DNA from: Streptomyces sp. FH025
Lineage (GTDB): Bacteria; Actinomycetota; Actinomycetes; Streptomycetales; Streptomycetaceae
Assembly: GCF_017427025.1 (NCBI RefSeq)
Contig: NZ_JAFLNG010000012.1
Span: 1 to 32,007 of the forward strand
Reading direction: 5' to 3'
DNA length: 32,007 nt
In this document: piece by piece, positions 16,458 to 23,333 of the stretch
How positions within the stretch are numbered: position 1 is the first letter of the stretch
Layout: each line of letters opens with the position of its first letter
Notes under the pieces: generated by a model
Databases searched by the model: none
Told to the model about the DNA's origin: nothing
Seen by the model: the letters and a program-made list of their open reading frames with translations, nothing else
Translations under genes and position numbers: made by a program

Positions 16458-16889
16458 ATGGATCACTGGAACAGGCCTGGCCTGCACTGGCATTGCTACA
16501 CCTGGGCGGGCAACAAGCGGCCCGACGACTCCGAACGGCGACCTCCCGCGATGCAGAACGGCGTACGGCCCGAGTGGTCGAGCCCCGTTCCACCGCTGGA
16601 GGTCATGCACTGGCTCGCCAAGTCAGCCGTGCAGATCAAGTTCACGACGAACGATCCGGCCGAAGCAGTGGATTGGCTCGGCAAGCAGCTCGCCGACTCC
16701 CCGGCGCTGGACATCGACCTCGACCCGGAGATCCGGCTGGACCACGCCAGGACCTTCCTCGACACCTTTCCGCACGACGTGGTGTGGACGTACTGGACTC
16801 CCGGCCAGCAGCTCCGATCAGTCTGCGCCGTCTCGTGCCCTCGAACCTTCAACCCGACCGGCGAGACACCCCCGCCGTGCCCACTGTGA
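16458..16889 (+). CDS. Hypothetical protein with YWTPGQQL motif and Cys-containing C-terminus
   Basis: 143 residues. An N-terminal Trp/His-rich part (WNRPGLHWHCYTWAGNKRP) precedes a central segment MHWLAKSAVQIKFTTND, AEAVDWLGKQLADS, then FPHDVVWTYWTPGQQL and a C-terminal VCAVSCPRTFNPTGE ending in PPPCPL. I do not recognise a named family, though the Cys-Pro tail looks like a natural end. ATG 16458 has GGTAAGG upstream. A short DNA segment around YWTPGQQL is shared with the relic at 11408-11446. A hairpin of family A follows 37 bases after the stop. Confidence 0.65.
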   Translation: MDHWNRPGLHWHCYTWAGNKRPDDSERRPPAMQNGVRPEWSSPVPPLEVMHWLAKSAVQIKFTTNDPAEAVDWLGKQLADSPALDIDLDPEIRLDHARTFLDTFPHDVVWTYWTPGQQLRSVCAVSCPRTFNPTGETPPPCPL

Positions 16890-16925
16890 CGGCCTTGATC
16901 ACGGACCGAGCGGCCCGGTCGCCCG

Positions 16926-16988
16926 GCGCAGGAAGTCGGCCCGGCCGACTTCCTGCGCATTCAGGTGCTTTCTGCGCGCCCAACGATC
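16926..16988. repeat. 63-base repeat, copy 1: family A hairpin plus flank
   Basis: GCGCAGGAAGTCGGCC and GGCCGACTTCCTGCGC form a 33-base near-continuous palindrome (16926-16958), followed by TTCAGGTGCTTTCT and CGCCCAACGA. The whole matches 18534-18596 with about six differences in 63. In the other copy the flank holds the end of the S9 peptidase gene; here the matching stop codon is changed. The palindrome may also terminate the gene at 16458. Confidence 0.75.
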
Positions 16989-17034
16989 ACCAGGTCGCCG
17001 TGCCGCGGGAGCGGCGCGGCGACCTGGTGATCGT
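16983..17034. repeat. 24-bp inverted repeat
   Basis: The arms 16983-17006 and 17011-17034 pair over 24 bp with one T-G pair and loop GGGA (outer part ACGATCACCAGGTCGCCG). This is the longest stem in the window. It overlaps the end of the 63-base repeat by six bases. In one frame it encodes a peptide ending RGDLVIVAK and a stop. Confidence 0.6.
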
Positions 17035-17044
17035 CGCGAAATAA

Positions 17045-17152
17045 CCGACGGCCGACGCGATCGGCCGGATCTGGCAGTGGTCGGACCTGCGGAAGGCCAG
17101 CACGATGGAGGCGGCGCGGGGCGCACGCCTCGATGAGATCGTTTCGCCTTGA
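17045..17152 (+). pseudogene. Possible gene relic
   Basis: Directly after an in-frame TAA the frame reads PTADAIGRIWQWSDLRKAST, then MEAARGARLDEIVSP and a stop. It has good third-position G/C but no start codon with a ribosome site. It may be the tail of a decayed gene whose upstream part includes the inverted repeat. No family recognised. From 17153 to 17330 I see nothing beyond non-coding sequence. Confidence 0.25.
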
Positions 17153-17330
17153 CGCACCGGGGTGAAGTGTGGCTCTGACGGGGTCAATTGGCAATTCGGT
17201 CTCGCAGGACTTCCTGCTGGAGTGGGGAGTTGGGGGAAAGGCGCTGGAGTGTAGGAAAGACCTGGCTACCTGAGGCCGCGTTTGAGATCGCGGTGGGGAC
17301 GGCGCGGGCATGCCGAAAACCGGTTGACCT

Positions 17331-17882
17331 GTGGCGAATGATGACATCGTGATCTCCAAGGAACGCGCCGTCGAGCTCATCGAGTCCTTCCTGGCCAGAG
17401 AGTTGCCGACGCAGCCATGGAGGGGGTCTGCCCCCACGCCGGACGTCTATCACGTGCAGGAACGCGCGGTCGGCTGGCTCGTCTTCTGGCGCTCGGTGGA
17501 GCAGGCCTGGGCCCGTGACATGCGCGGCAGCTTCGTCGGCGGCCACTACCTGGTGGACCGGCACGATGGGAGCATCCACTACGTGCCCGCCGCCTGCTGG
17601 GAGGACGAGGGTTGGGAGGAGCAGTACCTCCTACAGACCAAGGGCATCAGACCGCCTGATCCACTGGCCGCCTCTGTTCGCGCACTCGTCCACTCCGCAG
17701 GCGTCGTGGCCGCGATGAGCCACCTGCGCAAGCAGGCCCCGCGGCTGAACCTGCAGGAGGCAAAGGCCTACGTCACGACCGTTCAGGATGGCGCCGAACC
17801 ACCGGAAGAGCTGGCAAGCCTTACCCGGAAGGAGCCGAAATGGCCGCCTCTGCCCATCGAAACGCTGGCTGGTCCGGTCTAG
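17331..17882 (+). CDS. Imm35/YrhB-like protein with L7/L12-like C-terminal motif
   Basis: 183 residues. The N-terminal region resembles the YrhB/Imm35 fold found in immunity proteins: ISKERAVELIESFLARE, GWLVFWRSVEQAW, then GGHYLVDRHDGSIHYVPA. The C-terminal GVVAAMSHLRKQAPRLNLQEAK (about 125-150, in pieces) resembles the helix-turn of ribosomal L7/L12 C-terminal domains seen in many small bacterial proteins. The start is uncertain: GTG 17331 gives the full length, but no clear Shine-Dalgarno precedes it, and a GTG at 17349 is an alternative. No toxin gene is visible beside it, so an immunity role is only suggested. Its stop overlaps the convergent lipoprotein gene's stop by four bases. Confidence 0.75.
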   Translation: MANDDIVISKERAVELIESFLARELPTQPWRGSAPTPDVYHVQERAVGWLVFWRSVEQAWARDMRGSFVGGHYLVDRHDGSIHYVPAACWEDEGWEEQYLLQTKGIRPPDPLAASVRALVHSAGVVAAMSHLRKQAPRLNLQEAKAYVTTVQDGAEPPEELASLTRKEPKWPPLPIETLAGPV

Positions 17883-18507
17883 AGGCTCTCCGCGACGTGG
17901 ATGAGCTCCTCGTCCGAGAGTCGCGGAGGGCCGCCGGTGGTGACGGCGAAGGTGTAGGTCCCGTCGGACCATGTCAGCGAACGGGGCCCGCCCTGAGAAT
18001 CCGATTGCGTGATGGTCGCGGGTTGGCCCTTGACAGTGGCGGTCCGGCCGTCCGGAGGTGTGCTGTTCCGGAGGGTCTGGCTGATGATCAGGGATCCCTG
18101 TTCAGGCCCCGTTCCCAGCCGGTACCCGATGGCCCAGGCCGGGGTGTCGGTCGGGAGCGGTGCCAGGCCGGGCAACTCGACCATCCTGCCCGCAGGGTAG
18201 GGGTAGTAGTTCTCCGGCAGGAATGTGGGTTGGAGAAGGTTGCGCTCGTCGAAGTGGACGGCGGGCTTGCCTGTGGCGTCGTTCAGCGCCCTGGTCCCGA
18301 GCGGTTTGTTGAGGTGGGTGGTGATCTGTGCGTAGCCGCCCAGGTCGCAGAACCCCGGACGGACCGTGTGCCGCAGGGAGACCTTCACCGCGCCGGCGGT
18401 CTCGCGGGCCACGAGCTCAGGTGCTTTCTCGCAGCCCCAGCCGATGTTGAGCGTCAGGCTATGGCCGCCAAGGCGGTCAGCCGATGTCGTCGTCCGAGCT
18501 TCACCAT
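17879..18507 (-). pseudogene. Putative lipoprotein gene with a frameshift after the signal peptide
   Basis: From ATG 18507 the frame reads MVKLGRRHRLTALAAIA and stops at a TGA (18456-18454). The next frame then continues without a stop for about 192 codons: LTLNIGWGCEKAPELVARET and on to DEELIHVAESL at 17879. Joined, they make a lipoprotein signal peptide with a lipobox-like Cys (GWGC) and a mature domain of about 185 residues. Adding one C in the short C run at 18457-18458 restores the frame (AIALTLNIG), so a one-base deletion is the simplest explanation, natural or sequencing error. An internal GTG (18412) could start a cytoplasmic fragment. Function of the domain is not known; it contains TFLPENYYPYPAGRMVEL and TSDSQGG-like Ser/Thr-rich segments. 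Confidence 0.7.
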
Positions 18508-18533
18508 GTGACGGACGGTACCGTGCTTGCCTT

Positions 18534-18596
18534 GCGCAGGAAGTCGGCTGGGCCGACTTCCTGCGCGTTCAGGTGCTTTCTACACGCCCAACGAGC
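18534..18596. repeat. 63-base repeat, copy 2: family A hairpin at the end of the S9 peptidase gene
   Basis: GCGCAGGAAGTCGGC (18534-18548) pairs with GCCGACTTCCTGCGC (18552-18566); the flank TTCAGGTGCTTTCT and CGCCCAACGA carries the stop and last codons of the minus-strand S9 peptidase. It lies directly beyond that gene, as its terminator. The same 63 bases occur at 16926-16988, so 16989-18533 is bounded by direct repeats. Confidence 0.78.
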
Positions 18597-20595
18597 GCTT
18601 CAGAAAGCCAAGTTCGTGTTGCAGCAGGTTCTCCACCGTCGCCTCGTCCGTCGGCCGGTGCCCGGTGCCGCGCAGCGGGAGGACCTCGTGGGGGCGGCCG
18701 GCGGCGAGGAGCGCTGCGGAGAGCCGCAGGGTGTGGACGGGGTAGACGTTGTCGTCGGCGAGGCCCTGGATCAGCAGCAGCGGGCGGGTCAGCTTCGGGG
18801 CTTCGGTGATCAAGTCGCAGGAGTCGTAGTGCTCGGGGTGTTCGTCGGGGTGGCCGAGGAAGCGTTCCTGCCAGTGGGTGTCGTACAGCCTGTGGTCGGT
18901 GGGGGCGGCTCCGGCGGAGGCGGCGTGGAAGATGTCCGGGCGCCGCAGTACCGCGAGGGCGGCGAGGAAGCCACCGTAGGACCAGCCGCGGATGCCGACC
19001 CTGCCCAGGTCGAGCAGGCCGGGCCGCAGCCGGGCGATCTCGTGCAGGCCCGAGATCTGGTCCTCCAGGGCGGGTCCGGCCTTGTCGCCGTAGATCGATT
19101 TCTCCCACCGGGGCCCGCGTCCGGGGGTGCCGCGGCCGTCCACCACCAGCACCGCGAAGCCCTGGTCGGCGAACCACTGCGAGACCAGGCCGAACCACTG
19201 GCCGCCGGTCGTCACCCTCTGCATCGCGGGTCCACCGTACGGGTCGAGCAGCACGGGCAGCGGGCCGTCGCCGGGCCGGTGCCCCGAGGGCAGGTAGAGC
19301 GCGGCGCGCAGCCCCAGCGGGCCGAGCCGGAGGAGCTCGGGTCGGGCGGTAAGCACGGGCGGCTCCGCGTGCGAGGCGAGCGGGAGCGGCGCAGCGCCCT
19401 CCCGCAGCACGGTGGTGCACCCGTCGGGGGAGCGGGTGGTGAGCACCAGAGTGCCGCCGCGCCGCACGCCCGTGTGCAATCCGGGGCCGTCGCTCAGCCG
19501 CCGGACGCCGACGCCCGGCGTGTACGTCCACAGGTGGGTCTCGGCCGGGTCCTCGGAGGCGGTGAACAGAACCCCCTCTTCCTCCACTCCGAGCACCGCG
19601 CGCAGCTGCAACCCCGCCGGGGTGACGGGCTCGCCGTCGACGGTCAGGTGTCGGGTGTCGCCGACATCGGCGGAGTCGACCAGCGCGCCGCCCGCCGTAC
19701 GGGCCGGCAGGCCGGGGAGGAGCTCGACCCAGTGCTCGTCGCGCTGTTCGGCGAGCACCCGGGTGGCGCCGTCCGGCTCGACGGCCAGGGTGCGGACGGT
19801 GCGCTGGTCGCGGCTCTGCACGGCGGCGTACGGGCCGTGGCCGTCCCAGCCGGCGGCGGTGAGGTACTCGAAGGCGGCGCGGTCCCAGCGGACCTCGGTG
19901 CGGCGGCCGTCGAGGTGGAGCAGCCACAGCGTGACCTCGGCGTTGGCGGTGCCGGCCAGCGGGTAGCGGATGGCGCGCGGCGGGTGCTGGGGGTCGGTCG
20001 GGTCGGCCAGGAACCAGCGGGTGACCGCGCGCTCGTCCATCCGGGTGACGAGCAGCGCGGTGCCGTCGGGGGACCACCAGTGGCCGCGGTCGCGGTACAT
20101 CTCCTCGGCGGCGACGTACTCGGCGAGGCCGTAGGCGACGTCCTCGGCCTCGGGTTCGGCGAGCACCCGGTCATCGGTGCCGTCCACGGCGGTCACCCGC
20201 AGGGCGCCGCCGCTCACGTACGCGATCCGGCGGCCGGCCGGGTCCAGTCGGGGGTCCTCAGACGGGCCGGCGGCCGGGACGGCGCGGACGGTGCCGGCGG
20301 AGACATCGGCGAGCCACAGCGCACCGCCCAGCGCGAAGACAGCGAGCGAGCCGGCGGCATCCGTGGCGTACGCGGCGATGCCGGTGCTGGAGCCCAGTGC
20401 GGCCGGGTCGGCGATCAGCCGCTCCGCGCCGCTCGCGGTGTCCAGCGCCCACAGGCAGCCGAGCGGATCCGTACCGCCCCGGCTGCGCAGGAACAGCACG
20501 GTGGCGCCGTCGGCGGAGACGGTCGGGAGGACGGGGGCGCCCAGGGTGAAGCGCCGGGTGCGGGCCAACTGTCGGGGCAGCGAGTCGGTCGTCAT
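18580..20595 (-). CDS. S9 family prolyl oligopeptidase (dipeptidyl-peptidase IV-like)
   Basis: 671 residues from ATG 20595. An N-terminal beta-propeller (about 30-430; DPP IV N-terminal type, motifs WWSPDGTALLVTRMDE and RYPLAGTANAEVTLWLL) precedes an alpha/beta-hydrolase domain. The serine is in GIRGWSYGGFLAAL (about S539), the Asp in LIQGLADDNVYP (about D614) and the His in LPLRGTGHRPTDEATVE (about H646), so the triad is complete. There is no signal peptide, so it is probably cytoplasmic, cleaving short peptides. The POT transporter gene lies upstream on the same strand, a plausible import/hydrolysis pair. No strong Shine-Dalgarno is seen; in-frame codons continue upstream through a 12-base tandem repeat, and a longer N-terminus cannot be excluded. 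Confidence 0.93.
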   Translation of the reverse strand: MTTDSLPRQLARTRRFTLGAPVLPTVSADGATVLFLRSRGGTDPLGCLWALDTASGAERLIADPAALGSSTGIAAYATDAAGSLAVFALGGALWLADVSAGTVRAVPAAGPSEDPRLDPAGRRIAYVSGGALRVTAVDGTDDRVLAEPEAEDVAYGLAEYVAAEEMYRDRGHWWSPDGTALLVTRMDERAVTRWFLADPTDPQHPPRAIRYPLAGTANAEVTLWLLHLDGRRTEVRWDRAAFEYLTAAGWDGHGPYAAVQSRDQRTVRTLAVEPDGATRVLAEQRDEHWVELLPGLPARTAGGALVDSADVGDTRHLTVDGEPVTPAGLQLRAVLGVEEEGVLFTASEDPAETHLWTYTPGVGVRRLSDGPGLHTGVRRGGTLVLTTRSPDGCTTVLREGAAPLPLASHAEPPVLTARPELLRLGPLGLRAALYLPSGHRPGDGPLPVLLDPYGGPAMQRVTTGGQWFGLVSQWFADQGFAVLVVDGRGTPGRGPRWEKSIYGDKAGPALEDQISGLHEIARLRPGLLDLGRVGIRGWSYGGFLAALAVLRRPDIFHAASAGAAPTDHRLYDTHWQERFLGHPDEHPEHYDSCDLITEAPKLTRPLLLIQGLADDNVYPVHTLRLSAALLAAGRPHEVLPLRGTGHRPTDEATVENLLQHELGFLKRSLGV

Positions 20596-20638
20596 GCCGG
20601 GCACCATAGGCACGGCCGGATCGGCCCTGTCGAGCAAA

Positions 20639-20674
20639 TAGTCGACCAAGTAGTCGACCAAGCAGTCGACCGGA
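20639..20674. repeat. Three tandem 12-base units upstream of the S9 gene
   Basis: The unit TAGTCGACCAAG occurs at 20639-20650 and 20651-20662, with a third, CAGTCGACCGGA, at 20663-20674; a weaker copy precedes them. Each holds the palindrome GTCGAC. It lies 44 bases upstream of the S9 start and could be a repeated operator, or, in frame with the gene, encode LVDYLVDYLLD. Confidence 0.6.
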
Positions 20675-20682
20675 AAACAGGC

Positions 20683-20719
20683 GGGGCCGCCACGGAATTC
20701 AGGATTCCGTGACGGCCCC
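20683..20719. terminator. Terminator of the POT transporter gene
   Basis: GGGGCCGCCACGGAAT (20683-20698) and ATTCCGTGACGGCCCC (20704-20719) form a 16-bp stem with one mismatch, loop TCAGG, 21 bases beyond the minus-strand POT stop. It separates that gene from the S9 promoter region. Confidence 0.75.
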
Positions 20720-20740
20720 GGAGCCGCTGGGGGACGGGCG

Positions 20741-22264
20741 TCAGCGCACGTCGCCCATGAGGGCCTGGACCTTCTTGCGGTACGTGTAGACGGCGAACGC
20801 CGCGAGGGCTGCGAGCGCGGCCTCGACCGCGATGATCCCGATGCCGTCGAGGGAGATGCCGGCCAGCGAGAGCAGGCTGGTGGTGCAGTCACCGGCGGTG
20901 ACGGCGAGGAACCAGACGCCCATCATCTGGGAGGCGTACTTCTGCGGCGCCATCTTCGTGGTGACGGAGAGGCCGACCGGGGAGAGGCACAGCTCGCCGA
21001 TGGTCTGGATCATGTAGATCGAGACGAGCCACAGCGGGGAGACCTTGGTGCCGTCGTCCGCCATGCTCATCGGGACGATGAAGATGAAGAACGAGGCACC
21101 GATCAGGAACAGGCCCATCGAGAACTTCACGATGGTGTTCGGCTCCTTGTCGCGGCGGGACAGCCACAGCCACAGCCAGGCGAACACCGGCGCGAGCGCC
21201 ATCACGAACAGCGGGTTCAGCGACTGGTACCAGGTGGCCGAGAAGCCGAAGCCGAACAGGGAGTCCGCGGTCTTCTTGTCCGCGAACAGGGACAGGGTCG
21301 ACCCGCCCTGGTCGTAGATCATCCAGAAGATGGCGGCCGCGGCGAAGAACCAGATGTACGCGGACATCTTGGACTGCTCGCCGGCGCTCAGGTCCTTGTC
21401 GCGCTTGATCCGGACCAGCACGGTGACCGGGATGAGCAGGCCGGCCAGGGTCAGCGGGACCAGGGCCCAGTTCAGCGTGTAGACGCCCATCGCGACGATG
21501 ACGGCGTAGAAGACGGCGGCGACGAGGGCCGTCACGCCGGCCTTCACCAGCAGGCTGTTGCGCTCCGCAGGCTTGAGCGGGTTGGGGACCACGCTGCTCT
21601 TGGCGCTCAGGTGGCGGCTGCCCAGCAGGAACTGCACCAGGCCGAAGGCCATGCCGACCGCGGCCAGCCCGAAGCCCAGGTGCCAGTTGTACTCCTTGCC
21701 GATCGTTCCGATGACGAACGGGGCGACGAAGGCACCGAGGTTGATGCTCATGTAGAAGACGGTGAAGCCACCGTCGCGGCGCGGGTCCTCGGGGCCGTTG
21801 TAGAGGTGGCCGACCATCGTGGAGATGTTGGCCTTCAGCAGACCGGAGCCGAGCGCGACCAGGAGCAGGCCGACGAAGAACGCCACCTGGCCCGGGACGG
21901 CCAGCGCGATGTGGCCGGACATGATCACGAACCCGGCGATCGCGACGGTCTTGCGGGCGCCCCAGACCCGGTCGCCGAACCAGCCGCCGGGGTAGGCCAT
22001 GAGGTAGACCATCGAGACGTAGACGGAGTAGATCGCCGTCGCCGTCGCGGCCGTCATGGCGAGGCCGCCGCCCTGGCTGCCCGTGGCGGCGTCGGCGCCA
22101 CCGGAGACCAGGTAGTAGATGAGCAGGGCACGCATGCCGTAGTAGGAGAAGCGCTCCCACATCTCGGTCATGAACAGCGTGGCGAGCCCTCGGGGGTGCC
22201 CGAGGAAGGTCTTGCCGCTGGGCGGGGCCGACGTCGCGTCGGTGTCCAGGGTCTTAGACGCCAT
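20741..22264 (-). CDS. POT/PTR family proton-coupled oligopeptide transporter
   Basis: 507 residues of the POT (PTR2, DtpT-like) major facilitator group. The signature begins at GLATLFMTEMWERFSYYG, with the ExxERF motif needed for proton coupling, followed by about 14 hydrophobic helices; SIYMIQTIGELCLSPVGLS is the second family signature. It imports di- and tripeptides with protons at the cell membrane. Start at ATG 22264, with AGGAA upstream; the reading frame extends further but the earlier codons are not conserved-looking. It faces the divergent response-regulator gene across 330 bases. Confidence 0.95.
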   Translation of the reverse strand: MASKTLDTDATSAPPSGKTFLGHPRGLATLFMTEMWERFSYYGMRALLIYYLVSGGADAATGSQGGGLAMTAATATAIYSVYVSMVYLMAYPGGWFGDRVWGARKTVAIAGFVIMSGHIALAVPGQVAFFVGLLLVALGSGLLKANISTMVGHLYNGPEDPRRDGGFTVFYMSINLGAFVAPFVIGTIGKEYNWHLGFGLAAVGMAFGLVQFLLGSRHLSAKSSVVPNPLKPAERNSLLVKAGVTALVAAVFYAVIVAMGVYTLNWALVPLTLAGLLIPVTVLVRIKRDKDLSAGEQSKMSAYIWFFAAAAIFWMIYDQGGSTLSLFADKKTADSLFGFGFSATWYQSLNPLFVMALAPVFAWLWLWLSRRDKEPNTIVKFSMGLFLIGASFFIFIVPMSMADDGTKVSPLWLVSIYMIQTIGELCLSPVGLSVTTKMAPQKYASQMMGVWFLAVTAGDCTTSLLSLAGISLDGIGIIAVEAALAALAAFAVYTYRKKVQALMGDVR

Positions 22265-22594
22265 GAGTAGTGGTTCCTTGCCTGACAGCGTCCGCCTAGG
22301 GGGGTGGCGGCGGACGTGGACCTGAACCACTCTACGTGGCGACATTTGGCTTTATCAGATGACAAAAGCCATGAATCAGGTATGGCGATGGCAAAGTTGC
22401 GGGTAGATCTGCCCGATCGATCCATGGTAATCGGGCGTGTCTTCCTTCGGATTTAAGCTCGGAGGGGGGATTTCTCCCTGAACTGGCGATCGGCGGCGCC
22501 TCGTTGACTCTCGGTGGGCCCTTGTATAACGATCACGCTCTGTGAACTACCTCACAAGGCGTACGGGCATACCCTGGCGGACTACCATCACCAC
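22265..22594. promoter_or_regulatory. Divergent promoter region between POT transporter and response regulator
   Basis: No gene. For the response regulator, TTGACT (22504-22509) and TATAAC (22525-22530) resemble -35 and -10 elements with a short 15-base spacer. A TACCAT at 22583-22588, seven bases before the ATG, could instead drive a leaderless transcript, and no Shine-Dalgarno precedes the gene. Toward the transporter, A/T-rich DNA at 22340-22400 probably holds its promoter but no clear pair is visible. Confidence 0.45.
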
Positions 22595-23269
22595 ATGACC
22601 TGTGTGCTGCTCGCCGAGGACGATCCGGCGATCTCCGAACCGCTCGCCCGAGCCCTGCGACGCGAGGGCTATGAGGTGCTCGTCCGCGAGGACGGTCCGA
22701 CCGCACTGGCCGCCGGCCTCACCGAGGAGGTCGACCTCGTCGTCCTCGACCTCGGCCTGCCCGAGATGGACGGCCTGGAGGTCTGCCGCCGCCTGCGTGC
22801 CGACGGCAAGAGCTGCCCCGTCCTGGTGCTCACCGCCCGCGCCGACGAGGTGGACACCGTGGTCGGCCTGGACGCCGGTGCCGACGACTACGTCACCAAG
22901 CCCTTCCGCCTGGCCGAACTGCTCGCCCGCGTCCGGGCCCTGCTCCGGCGCGGCAACGTCGACCAGCTCACCACCGGCGCGCACGGGGTGAAGATCGACA
23001 TCGAGTCCCACCGCGCCTGGCTCGGCGAGGAGGAGCTCACCCTCTCCGCCAAGGAGTTCGAGCTGCTGCGCGTCCTCGTCCGGGACGCCGGCCGGGTGGT
23101 CACCCGCGAGGAGATCATGCGGCAGGTCTGGGACACCACCTGGTGGACCTCGACCAAGACCCTGGACATGCACATCTCCTGGCTCCGCAAGAAGCTCGGC
23201 GACGACGCGGCGAACCCGCGCTACATCGCCACCGTGCGCGGGGTGGGGTTCCGGTTCGAGAAGAATTAG
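22595..23269 (+). CDS. OmpR/PhoB-type response regulator
   Basis: 224 residues. The receiver domain (1-120) has the acidic pair D9/D10, phosphoacceptor D52 in VVLDLGLPEMDG, T80 and K102 (KPF). The C-terminal winged helix (about 130-224) shows LTLSAKEFELLRVL, VVTREEIMRQVW, STKTLDMHISWLRKKLGDD and VRGVGFRF. It regulates transcription when phosphorylated by the sensor kinase that follows 64 bases later. I chose ATG 22595; codons upstream are not receiver-like. There is no ribosome site, so a leaderless start is possible. Signal and target are unknown. Confidence 0.95.
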   Translation: MTCVLLAEDDPAISEPLARALRREGYEVLVREDGPTALAAGLTEEVDLVVLDLGLPEMDGLEVCRRLRADGKSCPVLVLTARADEVDTVVGLDAGADDYVTKPFRLAELLARVRALLRRGNVDQLTTGAHGVKIDIESHRAWLGEEELTLSAKEFELLRVLVRDAGRVVTREEIMRQVWDTTWWTSTKTLDMHISWLRKKLGDDAANPRYIATVRGVGFRFEKN

Positions 23270-23333
23270 CCCCGTACGGAGATCGTGGCCGGGCGCCGGC
23301 CGACGGAGCACAACCACCTCGGGGAGCGGCAGC

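Noticed and set aside
16458-16889. Protein gene considered truncated because the relic at 11411 continues differently after YWTPGQQL
   Set aside because: Its own end (VCAVSCPR ... PPPCPL) looks like a natural Cys-Pro C-terminus with good codon use; the mosaic copy is the one near 11411.
18419-18431. Third partial copy of the 63-base repeat (TCAGGTGCTTTCT) inside the lipoprotein gene
   Set aside because: Only 13 bases match, without the hairpin, and the codons fit the protein; chance cannot be excluded.
5500-18600. Integrative element with tRNA attachment site
   Set aside because: No tRNA, integrase, transposase, replication or transfer gene was recognised; only repeats and relics support insertion.
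22514-22594. Upstream extension of the response regulator
   Set aside because: The added residues are not receiver-like; the conserved fold begins at the ATG at 22595.
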